From assembly GCA_032622095.1 (NCBI GenBank), contig CP136067.1, positions 98,880,707-98,944,706 on the forward strand: a DNA stretch of 64,000 nt. The letters run 5' to 3'. Within the stretch, counting starts at the first letter, position 1, and every line of letters starts with the position of its first letter. The notes beneath the pieces are model-generated. The model had not been told where the DNA came from and did not search any database. It saw nothing but the letters and a program-made list of their open reading frames with translations. Positions 12,380 through 24,653 of the stretch are shown here, one piece after another. The stretch is from Siphonodentalium dalli. Taxonomy: Eukaryota > Mollusca > Scaphopoda > Gadilida > Siphonodentaliidae. Position numbers and translations under genes: made by a program.

Positions 12380-13170
12380 CTGAAATGAGAAACGACATAC
12401 ACGTGACTTGGCATGCAGACGATAACACATGCACGCATACAATAATATTTAGATAGCCAGTCTGGGTTACACGAAAATCATGTTCGGTGACTGTTCAACT
12501 GCCAATTGAGTCACCCGCTCTTACCACAACAGCACAGACCATAACATGAACACAAGGTCACACATTGTTGACCTATCCTGACCTAATCAATAAAAGCAGT
12601 CAGCAGAATAATTGGGCATGCTTTTCAATGTTCAGTCGAATTTCAACTTAATCCAGATATTTTTATCGTGATTGTTGCTAAGTGCTTGGAAATCTTATAT
12701 TTGGCTGATTTAATGTGCTGACTGGAATAGTCTCAAATTCTCAGCAGATTTCGTGAAAATAAATCAGAATACATCCAGCTTATTTATGGGAATACATCAT
12801 CAAAAAGCTATATAAATAAAAGTAATGCAATGAGTGGGTATATCGTGTATGTGTTATTTGGTATTATGGCGCTTCTCACTAAATGTGCCCCGACAATAAC
12901 AGCGCCGTTTCCCACGAAAGCACGCACACCCACAACATTAATTTATTAAGTAATACACATGTATGTATACCATGTTATATTTCGATTGTGCGTGCGCGTT
13001 TTAAGTGTTGAGTAACATAAGTATTCAATAATAGTTAATGGAGTTAATAACTAGCATATATTGTGTATAACACATGACAGTACAGTATGACAATCTAGCA
13101 ATTTACAGTGCACGATTATTCAATTCAATATTGTGCACATGGCATAGCTAGTACACTCACGGGGAAATTC
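12380..13170. other. intron or flank, nothing recognised
   Basis: AT-rich sequence between exon 14b and the palindrome, without convincing exons or repeats. Confidence 0.5.
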
Positions 13171-13171
13171 A

Positions 13172-13346
13172 AATAAGGATTAACTGTCATGTGGACTGTT
13201 TTTATGGAGATGTAACGGTGAGGTAAGTGGACATAACTTGTGTAAAACCCAAAGGGTTTTACATACAAGTTATGTCCACTTACCTCACCGTTACATCTCC
13301 ATAAAAATAGTCCACATGACAGTTAATCCTTATATTTATATACATT
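13172..13346. repeat. near-perfect palindrome, arms about 80 bp
   Basis: Sequence from AAGGATTAACTGTCATGTGG to its complement reads into a hairpin centred near 13257 (AAAACCCAAAGGGTTTT). Only one mismatch was noticed in the inner arms. It is probably a foldback MITE or a recent inverted duplication. Confidence 0.9.
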
Positions 13347-13689
13347 TAGCGAAAACGCCACTTTTGTAAATATATTTAAATCGAAAAGTGTATCGTGACA
13401 AGATCATCCCAAAATACCCAATAGCACTCTTGGCAAAAGTTAATAGGAACAATTTCTCTTCATGTTGAAACCCGATGATGTATTAAGTCAATCCTGCGCG
13501 AGTCCAAATGCGCCCAAAACATTACGCGTTCGTCTTTCCAAACCTAATGACGTATCGATGGTGCTATTAGCTTGGTGTTATGAGGCGTTACGCATTCACC
13601 GAGAAATAACTGCAACTAGCCACGTGGGCGCCGACCAATCAGAATGCTGGATTTAGTGATGACAACACTTAGTGTGTAAATATTATTGA

Positions 13690-14040
13690 GTATCCATTGT
13701 GCAACCCCACATATCATACCATGTACTGAGTGTCATCTGCTGGTGTCATAGTACGCCCACAAACAAATTATCACATTAAGATTCACATACCCCTTATGGA
13801 ACCCAGCACAGACAAAATACCATGCACTATTGGGTGTCGTCTGCTCTCCGCTGTGTGGGGATCAAAACGGGACATGTCATAGTACGCCCACAAACAAATT
13901 ATCACATTAATATTCATGTACCCCGTATGGGACCCCACGCAGACAGCACCATGTACTACTGAGTGCAGTCTGCTCTCCGCTGTGTGCGGTTCACGACGGG
14001 ACATGTCATAATTCGCCCACAAAAAATCATCACTTATGAT
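13690..14040. repeat. tandem/dispersed repeat with CCCCACNCAGACA unit, three copies
   Basis: Three copies of about 120 bases carry GACAGCACCATGTACTACTG and CATGTCATAGTACGCCCACA. Further single copies occur near 11200, 15815, 16245-16380, 18205, 23655-23735 and 26300. The array next to exon 4 (38.2-38.6 kb) contains related sequence. Confidence 0.75.
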
Positions 14041-14267
14041 TCACAAAACATGTACCATAATATCATAATATCACACAATTCAAGAATTGGACTATTTGTA
14101 TATATATTCTGCTCTTGTAATTGAACACTAATATCACAGAGTACATTGTCATGCAATTCAGGTATTAGTAAATGTAAGTAGTATTAGTAATGACAATCAA
14201 CAATTACCATAACCAGAACCTTTACCATTAAGAAATTGCAATAATAGGAACTAACGAAGTGATAAAT

Positions 14268-14460
14268 AATCTTAGAGCATACCGCTTATAAAATGACGAC
14301 TATCACGTGAATGTTTTATTTTAGAGCATACCACTAATGAAATGATGATCGCGTGACTGTTTATCTTAGGGCATGCCATTAGTGAAATGATGACTGCCAC
14401 GTGACTGTTTTATTTTAGAGCATATCATATTGAAATGATGACTGCCACTTAAATGTTTTG
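14268..14460. repeat. tandem repeat, about 60-bp unit, four copies
   Basis: Units share TTAGAGCATACCACTAATGA, then AATGATGACTGCCACGTGAC and TGTTTTA. Confidence 0.85.
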
Positions 14461-14948
14461 CCAATTTTAACAGAGAACTCGATAATGGTTCAAAAGTTCA
14501 AGTTAATCATTTCTACTATTGTGTGCAATTCAAAGTTTAAATTGATAAATTTATTAACCTTTTGTATATAACGGTTTAAGTGCTTCAAAACATCACGGCC
14601 TATAAGAGCGAATTCAATTTGTTGTGGTTGATTTTAAGTGACAGTTGCCACTACCTGAAACTAATCTGGCAATTGCACGGTTGTTCGTGTTCCCGTGTGA
14701 TTACCGGTCGATAATTGCTGGCGTTATTTTTAACATATACAAAATTAGCATATGCATCAAAGCGACTTACTAAATTTATTGAAACGTTTTAGTGTTTTTA
14801 CCCTTCTGCACTGTTTGTATATTAACATATTGGTGAGACAATTACACAGAACACTTTATTTGTTGAGAACACGGAACCCATTTTTCCCGTTTGGATATTA
14901 TATTTCACTATAATACGAAGTATGAAATGATAAAGGATTGGTTATTTG

Positions 14949-15295
14949 TTAACCCTTTACCCAACAGAATGGCCCTGTGCCAATGCATTCTCTTATATAT
15001 GCGAGTCGACCATAGGTCGCCTCGCATATATAAGAGAATGCATTGGCCTAACATATATTAAAAAGTTTTTTAGGCCAATGCATTCTCTTATATATGCGAG
15101 GCGACCTATGGTCGACTCGCATATATAAGAAAATGCATTGGCACAGGGCTTAACTGTAACCATCACAATGTGGTCAACGAACCGGTTCCAATGATATCCA
15201 TATTTGTATAGTGTTGTTGAGACAGACCGAAGATATTTTAGGCTGTTGAAGCTTTATCTGGGCGTTTTTGGCCGGTTTGTTGGGTAAAGGGTTAA
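14949..15295. mobile_element. piggyBac-like MITE with two 69-bp hairpins
   Basis: The element is bounded by TTAACCCTTTACCCAACA and its inverted copy ending GGGTTAA, which gives TTAA at both ends, the duplication used by piggyBac transposases. It has no coding capacity. Inside are two palindromes (14979-15047 and 15074-15142), each built of CCAATGCATTCTCTTATATA plus TGCGAG and the reverse, around CGACCATAGGTCG. Confidence 0.8.
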
Positions 15296-15299
15296 CTGG

Positions 15300-17130
15300 C
15301 TTCACACGTATGGTGTTGGTAATTTTCAGAAGAGGTCCCCAGAGGGTGAACGGAATTAGGCTATCCCACATATATCAGGCTAACAAACATACTTCATCTA
15401 TTTTGGGAACCTCGTTCTGCATGACCTCATCTGCTATTGAGACCTATAGACATATTTAAGTTCATAGATGGTAAAGATGGGTGTGAACACATTTGGCACA
15501 TCGGTTACGTACTCTGTCCTCTGCCAATATGGGAATATAGAGAAACTAAACTAACACAGAAACCGATACTTTCTGAAGATGTTTTTAAAGAAAATAAACA
15601 AACTTGCTAATTTGATAATAAAGATACTTTCCAGAAAAGATGAGACCTGAGAAGAATGAGGTCCCCGAGGGTAATTTAGTAATGCTAGACCGCTGTGCGG
15701 GGACCCCATTATGCAAATGTCCATCAACTAATATTGAGGCCTGTTTGTTAAACAATGAGAGCTAAGCATTATTGGGAATGGAATTGGAATGGTGCACTAC
15801 CTTGACGAACCTCACGTTGTGAGTACTATGTTCTACTGAATGCCGTCTGGTTCCGCTGGGTGGGGTCTCAATATAGGGTAGGAACACTTGATAAACATTG
15901 TTCGTCAATTACTTTTTATTTAATTTATAAAGCCGATCATAGCATGCACAGTGTGGACCGTGAAGTCTAATGTGTATTCTTCGTTAATTGATATATTGAT
16001 TGGACATACATGCCTAGTGCATATTGAATCACAATTGCCCGCGCATTTGAACTAATTACTGTAGCATCGGTAACAAGTGGATCAACTATAGAACAAGTCT
16101 GCACTCAACAATTTGTCTCGAGTGATATATCACACGCAAATGTTGTTGTTATATCGTTTAATGTTTATGAAGACTGTCCATATATGAGATTGCATGACAG
16201 GATAGTGCTAACTTATTATCAGCAGAAAATAAAACACAACTTATAATGAACCGCTGTGTGGGGCTCAACACGGGCCATGTCATAGTACGCCCACAAACAA
16301 ATCATCACACTAAGATGCACATACCCTGTATGGAATCCCAAACAGACAATACCATTCACTGATGAGTGCGTATATTGAATTTGACTTATTCCACATCCAC
16401 ATGGAATTAAGCAATGGTTAGTAGGAGACAAACGTGACATGTTATTAACACCAAATATACATGTACATGCATAACAACACACTGAGCACCGTTCACGAAA
16501 TCCTGACCTGCTCCGTATATCAACGAGAAAGTTTTAGTTCTCAGATTGTGCGTGTGTACATGTTATTAATTTAGATTTTGTGATTATTTTCAGAATATTG
16601 GCCTGGTTATGGTCCAGAATGAGTGTTATTCCTTTGATTGTACATATTCAGTGCACTTAGTGTCTGGATCACGTTTCCACATATAATTATAAATTTGTGT
16701 CTTAAGTAGCGTTCAGATTAATCTGTTGCGTTGGTCCGCTGTGAATACACGACCCGTTGGCTGCGTTCGCATCGTTCACACCGATTCGTTCCCTTTTAAC
16801 TCATGCATAGCTTCCAACTGCAGGTAATAACTACTCTATTGGAATAAATTCGTTATTGAATCTCAATCTATTTATCTGTTATATGTGAGTTATACGATAA
16901 TGTCACATCCGAGAAATTAAAACTTTATTGATATTAATACTAGTCCAATTTCCTTGAAGCAGACTTTCGCCATTTCTTATCAAATGAAAACAATAATCGT
17001 CATGATCCACGTGTTTAATTGTCATAAACAGTATATCACAGTAATCCGTCTGGTCTGAAGCCTTTATGTTATTATCTATATTACAAAATACCAATGCAAC
17101 GTACGCAACGGATTCGCCTGAACGCTCGTT
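15300..17130. other. intron with dispersed foldback fragments
   Basis: 15310-15450 and 15640-15720 hold a family carrying GAATGAGGTCCCC and GAGGGTGAA-like segments that recur at 22660-22790, 23190-23300 and 60825-60920. 16240-16380 is a copy of the 13.7 kb family. No exon is recognised. Confidence 0.45.
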
Positions 17131-17625
17131 TAAAGGTACTCAACCCGTAAAGAGGGTCCCCATCTCAACAGATTCCAACAACAACAATCCGATCAGAGGG
17201 TCCTATATTACTATTTCTTTGGCTTTGGGGGTAAAAAATATTTGATTCGAGTCGAGGAACCCATCAAACAAAGCTCAGAGTTATTAGATATTGATTTTTG
17301 AAAATTCTTATGTTCTCGAGATGAGTACCAATAACTGCCGTCAATTTGGTAACATGCTCGAGATTTTACGCCAAAATTATATTCAAACAGACAAGGATGG
17401 ATAACTCTATGATCAAGTGGGTAATAACAACGAATTGTTTACTGTCTTCTGGGCCAGAAACAATTCCCGATAATGAAAAATAATAGATTTCTAAAATCGA
17501 TATCTAACAAATCTGAGCTTTGATGGGTGACTTCCTCGACTCGAATCAAATATTTTTGACCCCCGAAGCCATTGAAATAGTAATTGAGAGGAGTTTTATC
17601 GGGTTGAGTACCTTTAAACGTGCCA
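17131..17625. mobile_element. foldback element, family with GGTACTCAAYCCG ends
   Basis: The ends are inverted copies: TTTAAAGGTACTCAACCCG at the left and GGGTTGAGTACCTTTAAA at the right. The inside carries inverted segments with TTTGATTCGAGTCGAGGAA. Diverged or partial relatives lie at about 36445-36830, 46815-47030 and 62738-63195. No coding frame, so probably a non-autonomous DNA element. Confidence 0.75.
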
Positions 17626-17925
17626 ACGTTTAGCTGAATTTACAATACAGCTAATGCTATAAATGGTAGTAACAATTGTGGATTAAACTCATGTGACAAA
17701 ATTTTGGTATAAATACAGACCATAACTTGCATCAAAATCGAGAATATTTTATCGACCTATTTTATCGGAGAAAAAAGTACGAAATGGCTTGTCTTTTTAA
17801 AAATGGTTGTCGCTGTATTTTGAGCAGTCAGAATACGTGAAATTTGGAACATATTAATCAACACATGCGACAAGCAAGGACAGGAACACAGATATGAAGA
17901 ACGAGAAAGAATTGACGTAACCTAC

Positions 17926-18131
17926 TCACTGATAATGTACGATAGTCATGCTTATAGCAAAACATGTTAGTAGTATGATCAGGGTCGGATTTTTTGCCGT
18001 GACTCCACTGGTTGGTGCCGTTTCAATCTCACATTTGTCACAACACATGAGACCATATGACAAACAGAATCGAGCTGCACTCGAATTGCTGGATGTACAG
18101 AATTCCGGGAATTTATCACCAAACTCACAAC
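17926..18131 (-). CDS. exon 14a: short alternative last exon, ShK-like domain plus hydrophobic tail
   Basis: After the acceptor tcacatag in phase 1 the exon reads GCEFGDKFPEFC, then GLMCCDKC, and ends NPTLIILLTCFAISMTIVHYQ before TGA. The beginning closely resembles GCEYGDRIGGC of exon 13, so it is another ShK-like module. The last 21 or so residues are hydrophobic, suggesting a GPI-attachment signal or a membrane segment. A donor-like gtgagt overlaps the stop, but using it would give phase 2, which does not match exon 14b, so I read this as a terminal exon. Ends about 690 residues into the model protein. Confidence 0.65.
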
Positions 18132-19686
18132 CTATGTGAAAAAGCAAGTTATTTCATCAGGAACTGAATAGAGGATATCTGGTGTTTATGCAAAGAAGGA
18201 ATTAATTATTATATCCGCCGTGTGGGGGCTCAATAGAGTTTAAATTTGTGATGCTATATAACATGTTATTTCACTCTCACTTTCATGCAGGAAAATATTG
18301 ACAATTACATGTGACACTCCACGGTGTCGGAGTAAACCCTGAAGCGGGCAACACTTTTGCCCGCGTCGGAGTATACTCCTGCCCGCAGTACGTTTGACTT
18401 TATCGACGTATGGTATGTTTGGAAATATGTCATTATTCGACTTAAAGGATAGGGATTTTGTGTTTTTAGTATCAAAACACGTCACTGGTAGAGTGTCCCA
18501 TATAAACTGCCCCACATTTTTTAAAACAATTCTCGAGAAGTGTCTGCAGTGAAACTTTTTTTTAATGAACTCTTATTTACCCATACATTCCGAATGCGCT
18601 AGACTAAGATCGTGTTTTTCTCCAGAACTGATGTGTGAAATTTCTATGAACTCCTGTCACAGCATAAATAGGCACTGCTTATCATATATACACTGTATCT
18701 TCCATTGATTGGTGTGAGTTCTAAATTGATTGATTACCATTAACTAATTAAACTGGCCCTGGTATGGAAAACTCTAATTGTTATAGCCCGATGTGCAGTT
18801 TACTGACGCCCGCACCGGGGTGTACTGCCCGCAGCGAGGATTATAGGATGACCAGCGTGATAAGGAATGTGCATCACGCGTAATGAAGCATGCAGTTACG
18901 TCATGACGTCAGCCTGTTTCTTGATATTACCCTTCATACATTTCCTAGTTCATATAACACTAAAATGCTAAATTTGTTTGAAATGCAAGCAATTTCCCAC
19001 ATATCTAATTGATATCATGACAATCTTCAATTTTAAATAAATGTGACATAGGAACTATTTTGCTAACTTTGATGTGGTTCTACTATGGGTATAAACCTTT
19101 AACACACGAAATCACGTTTGAAACATTACACCCCCAGTAGAAATTTATACCCACGGTAGGAAGCTGTATGCCCACAGTAGGGTGTAAAGATGAAATTTAC
19201 AAAAGAAATGTTATACACATACAATAGAATAGGCAATTATGGTATAAAACGATTTTTCCTCTGACTTCACATGTCTGCACTTCTAGTCCCATGGTTTGAA
19301 ATCCTTGAATTCTAAATTGATCACAACATTCCGTTCGATAATATATGTCACAATTGGCAATTCTTCATCCCCAATTATTTTCCAGATGCAACAGCATACA
19401 TATAGAGCAACACAAAGCATTCACTACAAATGGATACCCAGCTAAAAACATTAGTACCGCAGCAAATGAATCAATCAGGTAACTAATCATCAACAAGTAT
19501 TCAGTGTCTAATGGTTAGAACTAACTAAGACAATGCCCTGAATCATAGCGTCAGAAAATGGATAGGACTTAAACTTGCAACATTATATAGCATTATAAAA
19601 TAACATAATAATATACCAATATTAGTATAAGCTGTAGTTATTGATGCTTCTCTGTCTCGTCTGTATGGAATCACAATATATAATCC
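18132..19686. other. intron, no gene; GC-rich hairpin-like patches
   Basis: Short CGGGC-rich patches at 18300-18400 and 18785-18850, and TATACCCAC-type motifs at 19085-19185, stand out from AT-rich surroundings but could not be assigned. Confidence 0.4.
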
Positions 19687-20262
19687 ACTAGCTTAACAAG
19701 GTAATACTATATTTCCGTTAGATTATATTCTGCTCAAAATGATTCTAACCGTGTAATGTCATAGCCAGGTTAGGCCATTCCCGAGTTCACCTATTATAGT
19801 TATATGCAAGTATGATATTTCGAAAAAACGAATTAATGGTACTGCTTAGTGTTATGTGTTTTGGTAAATACAACTATGCTAGTTGAATTTATGAGGTGCC
19901 AGACCTGATACCGTTTCTACGGTTGATGTCCAGTAAGTGATAATAATATAAGTGGTATGTGTTCATCTGTCTATACTAGCTTAACAAGGTAATACTATAT
20001 TTCCGTTAGATTATATTCTGCTCAAAATGATTCTAACCGTGTAATGTCATAGCCAGGTTAGGCCATTCCCGAGTTCACCTATTATAGTTATATGCAAGTA
20101 TGATATTTCGAAAAAACGAATTAATGGTACTGCTTAGTGTTATGTGTTTTGGTAAATACAACTATGCTAGTTGAATTTATGAGGTGCCAGACCTGATACC
20201 GTTTCTACGGTTGATGTCCAGTAAGTGATAATAATATAAGTGGTATGTGTTCATCTGTCTAT
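19687..20262. repeat. perfect or nearly perfect 288-bp tandem duplication
   Basis: Two adjacent copies (about 19687-19974 and 19975-20262) appear identical, starting at TAGCTTAACAAGGTAATAC. This is either a very recent duplication or an assembly artefact. No exon lies in it. Confidence 0.9.
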
Positions 20263-20559
20263 ACTATATAAGCATTGACCAGTTCTTCCCTTATGCAGTG
20301 TTCACCTTACTATCTAAACATTTCCACCAATGAATATAAATTCTTCTTCGGTTGTATTATCATTTCGTGCTGCTAGTGTCTGCCCATATTTTTAACATCC
20401 TTCCAGCTGAATAATATACCATTCCCGTGTATACTTGTATAACCGATTGGAGAACCTATTTAGTATTGAAATGGTTATAATTAAAACTATATTCTGTATT
20501 TCAGTCTCAGGAACCTTCGAATGTATACCCATGTTAAGCACATAGGACGAATTATTATT

Positions 20560-20890
20560 GATCTGTGCATCCATATTATTAAAGCACATAAGATTAATTG
20601 TTATTGATATGCGTATCCAGCTGTTTGTTTAAAACACATAGGATTAATTATGTGATATGCGTACCCAGCTGTTCGTTTAAACCACATAAGTGAATTATTA
20701 TTGATCGGTGTATTCAGCTGTTTGTTTAAAACACATGTGATGAATTATTATTGATCTGTGTATCCAGCTCTTCGTTTAAAGCACATATGATTAATTATTA
20801 TTCATCTGTTTATCCAGCTGTTCGTTTAAAGCACATATGATTAATCATTATTCATCTGTTTATCCAGCTGTTCGTTAAAGCACATTACAA
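20560..20890. repeat. minisatellite, about 60-bp unit, six copies
   Basis: Units contain ATTATTATTGATCTGTGTAT, then CCAGCTGTTCGTTTAAA and GCACAT. Confidence 0.85.
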
Positions 20891-21127
20891 GACAGGGTGC
20901 TGGTGTGGCGGGAGGTTTAACCATTTCTTTACTAAATGGATGCTCCCATTCTATTATAATGGAGTTGCTTCTTATTCATTTGGGGAGTGTTCGGGTAATA
21001 AAAGTAGTTGAAAGACAGAAACAAAACATACACTATAAATTATTCATATTCATTGGTGGGAGAAATATAGGATAGTGAGTTCAATAATCGACTATGTTTA
21101 ACTTATTTCCCAAGGGAAAAATACCCG

Positions 21128-21579
21128 TTAACCCTTTCGGTGCCAGGGGCCGATTTTCATCGGCCGTAATTTACAGTATGTAGAGTTAAATTAAAAAATT
21201 AAAAAAATTAAAACAAAATTAAAACAATTAATTTTTATTTTTTTTGGTTGAATTTTTTTTTGGGTATGCTTAAGCATGCTATAGCGAATTTAAAAACAAA
21301 CTGGATAAAACCTTAGGGGCATGTTATAACTCAAAACTATCACCAATATTCATAGTAGTATTTTTGATGCCCATGAAAAATGTAAGAGTCACTGGCACTA
21401 AACCTACAAAATAAGTCTGGCACTGAAAGAGTTAAAGAATATAAGAAAAAATTATTAAAATTGTAAAAAAAATAATAACAAATGATGAAAAATTGTTAGG
21501 CCAATGCATTCTCTTATATATGCGAGGCACAGGCTATATGGGTTGATACAAAAATCGGACTTGGCACTGAAAGGGTTAA
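21128..21579. mobile_element. TTAA-flanked MITE with different ends but sharing half of the 69-bp palindrome
   Basis: The ends are TTAACCCTTTCGGTGCCA and TGGCACTGAAAGGGTTAA. Near the right end (21500-21528) is a single arm of the palindrome found in the elements at 14.9, 23.5 and 28.7 kb. The interior is A/T homopolymer-rich. Confidence 0.7.
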
Positions 21580-21841
21580 TGCGTATCTAGTGTAGAAGGG
21601 TTAAAACATGGTTTGACTGTAAATGCACCACAATTATGTTACTATGGTGACTGACCGGATACGGTAATACGGAAGACTTTAGTCATCGTCCGAGTTATGT
21701 TACCAACAATACATTTGTAATCAAGGGTAGATATTTTATAATTACTTGATATCACTAAACCAATGCAGCAATGGAAAATACAGGAATAGTAAATAATATG
21801 GAAGAGTGTACTACAGTAAACGACTGTTAAATGCGACATAC

Positions 21842-22144
21842 CTGGAAAACGATCGTCCCTGAGATCTGTGCACGTAAGACAGCACAATTTGCTGACCACG
21901 TGTTCATAGCAGACAGCCTTCCCATCGGCGTGATTCCGTATGTACTGGGAGCAGCTCATACCGTTTATGGAGGTGACGTCACTGCACGTATAGACCGTGG
22001 GTTGAACAGCTGGTGTCGCCGTCGTCATCGCCGTACCAGTGTTACATGTCTGACAGCAGTCAGTGGGTATGTGGAATCCCTGGTGATTCTCCTTATCACA
22101 GAGCGATATGTCGCACCCTCCAATTCTGTCTCCATACTCACAAC
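21842..22144 (-). CDS. exon 13: two further ShK-like domains
   Basis: This 303-base exon is phase 1 at both ends, with attcag acceptor and gtatgt donor. Its first module runs GCEYGDRIGGCDISLC to DCCQTC. A Thr/Ala/Pro-rich linker (TGTAMTTATPAVQPTV) follows, then a second module runs CSDVTSINGMSCSQYI to LCCLTC. The linker foreshadows the mucin-like linkers of the long last exon. The phase-1 end fits either last exon at 18.1 or 12.4 kb. Confidence 0.75.
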
Positions 22145-23454
22145 CTGAATACAAGAATACACAATGCTACCACAAGCAGGGTTCATGATGTCATAGACCA
22201 AATTGGCCAAAGACCTTTTTTTTTAAATTACTAAAACAAATTTCATTTGGTAAACCTTTGGCCAAACTTGTTGATAATATTTAACAAATTTCTACTTCTT
22301 GCCGGAGTTGCTTTCCCAATATTTTGACAAATAGAAATTGTAATTACTTGTATATGCTCATTGGTCTAGTCGTCCGTCTATATATATGAATATCGACTTT
22401 GGGTTCATGATCATAACTTAAGATAGTCTCAACTGAATGGAAATAAATTTGGTATGAGTGTTTCATAGCACAACATACAGGTCAGGTTCGAATTTGGATT
22501 ATGGCCCTTTGTTGGAATTACCAAGAGCATATTTTGCTATGTTCCAGTGAAGATCTTGCTTGTGTTTTCATTTGCAGATTTAACAAAACAGTGCGTGCTC
22601 CGAAGAACTAGTATGAATTTTTTATTCAGGCCTGAAAAAAATGGACTGGTAATTTGCAAAATGAAGTCCATGGAGGGGGGATTTTAGTGATGATACACTA
22701 CACAATGGGTTAATGTCACCAAATTTCACCCTCTGTGGGACCTCATTCTCCATGGCCTCATCTGCTTTGGGAGACCAATGTTATACATTTATTGCATTGT
22801 TTCCAGGTCAACCTTGAAACAATGCAATAAGTGTTTTATTATATGATCTACCAATGTTATCAAGCCCCACTATGCCTGAAATACCACACGCCGTGTATAT
22901 ATGTACATGGATCATCAAATTCAAAACAATGCAGATACTTTATCATTGGAAAAACCCAAGGATTTACAATTCCTATTAATAACTCATGACGTCCCATGAC
23001 TTGTTATTGACACGTCTTGCCTATGTATCCATGTTAGTTAGTATGGGACTTTTAGAAGAAAGTTAAAGATCATATAATATATATTTATAAGTTCCCTGAT
23101 GATGAATATGGCGAAGTGCACTCATGATGAATTGTGTTGTATGGCAATTCAGGGAAATAGAGACAGCAAAAACTACAAAAAAAACACTTTCCAGAGAAAT
23201 GAGGCATCAACATCATGATGCCAACAAAGGGTGAATTTAGTGATGGCAGCCTGTGCGTCATTAAATTCGCCATCTCGAGACCTCATTCCGCAAATATACA
23301 GTGCCATATTTTGAGGTCTGGGTGGATCACAAGATTCAACTTTGCTGAAGTACTTATTGGATATTTATCTGGAGCATTTGGTTATTTCTCACATAATATC
23401 TAAATTCCAAATGAATTATAGATCCACATATTGATATAGCAACACAATTCATTT
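22145..23454. other. intron with two fragments of the GAGGTC foldback family
   Basis: 22660-22790 and 23190-23300 share CCCTCTGTGGGACCTCATTC-like sequence with 15.3, 15.7 and 60.9 kb. No exon was seen. Confidence 0.45.
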
Positions 23455-23911
23455 GTGACCCGCCATATCAAATCCAGTCGGAAGTCGGGATTTTTTTTAC
23501 CCTGTGCCAATGCATTCTCTTATATATGCGAGTCGACCATAGGTCGCCTCGCATATATAACAGAATGCATTGGCTTAACAATTTTTATCATGTTTTTTAA
23601 ATAAATGTTTCTTACAATTTTTAGGACATAAAATAAAAAAAAAACCCATTACCCTGTAGGGAGCCCCACACATATATAGAAGCACATAGAAGAGTGTCGT
23701 CTGCTCATGTTTGTCTGGGGCTCTGTATGGGTGAAATTATAAAATTGTTAAAGAATACAAGAACAAATTATTAAAATTAAAAAAAATTGTTAGGCCAATG
23801 CATTCTCTTATATATGCGAGGCGACCTATGGTCGACTCGCATATATAAGAGAATGCATTGGCACAGGGTAAAAAAAATCCCGACTTACGACTGGATTTGA
23901 TATGGCGGGTC
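23455..23911. mobile_element. foldback element with GTGACCCGCC ends and two 69-bp hairpins
   Basis: The ends GTGACCCGCCATATCAAATC and the complement near 23910 differ from the TTAACCC elements. Yet the interior has the same 69-bp palindromes (23506-23574 and 23794-23862), set next to CCCTGTGCC. Between them is a copy of the 13.7 kb CCCCACAC repeat. Confidence 0.75.
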
Positions 23912-24503
23912 ACATTTAAACATGATATCAACACAATCCATTTAAAAATGATACTCATATTTTTTTATTTTAATTCCTTGATACTTCATACAAATTATCA
24001 AGTGTCCCAACACATCTTCTAACAACTGGGACTCAATGCCTTCACAACGGGTTCATGCGGCAATACAAGTCTGTAAACGACTATCTTCGGGCTAGATCGT
24101 AAACAAATAGATTGACTTTGTTCTTATTGTCATTATTAATAACACTAATGTGATTCTTCGTGTCAAAGCCATTGTTATTGTAACAGTGAAATTACTAATA
24201 AAGTGCAATTAGACCAATAATATACCACATAAAATATCCTGAATATCACATTCAGACTTAAATGTTTGAACTTATTACACGATTATAAATGACAAATCAC
24301 TGAAATTTGTTTTTTAACAACAATACTTTCAACAGGCGAAGTTTCAATATTGGAGAGCTATCAGTAATCAATATATACAGTTTATATATTTCTCCATGTT
24401 CTTCTTAGTGGTTATGTTTTTGTTGACATACATTGTTTGTGAACTCAACCAATGCAAGTTTCTTGGATCACTTTACAATTAATTTAGTAGAAATGGTTCA
24501 TAC

Positions 24504-24653
24504 CTTGTTTCTGAGTGTGGACGGATCTACAGGTGCCACAACACGTCTTTCGCACAGCTGACTGGTAGCATGATGATTTAGAGGATTGTACCAACTCGAC
24601 ACATGTTTTGCCATTAAATGCAATACCAACCTGATCACCGAAAACGCAGTCAC
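24504..24653 (-). CDS. exon 12: ShK-like domain 1
   Basis: In phase 1 after catcttcag, the exon reads GDCVFGDQVGIAFNGKTC, then CYQSAVRKTCCGTC. The order C, C, C, CC, x2, C is that of ShK-like folds, with an extra GDC.fGD opening. Such modules often follow the cysteine-rich region in invertebrate ADAMTS-like proteins and are thought to bind partners or matrix; a toxin role is not implied. Ends in phase 1 at gtatga. Confidence 0.75.
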
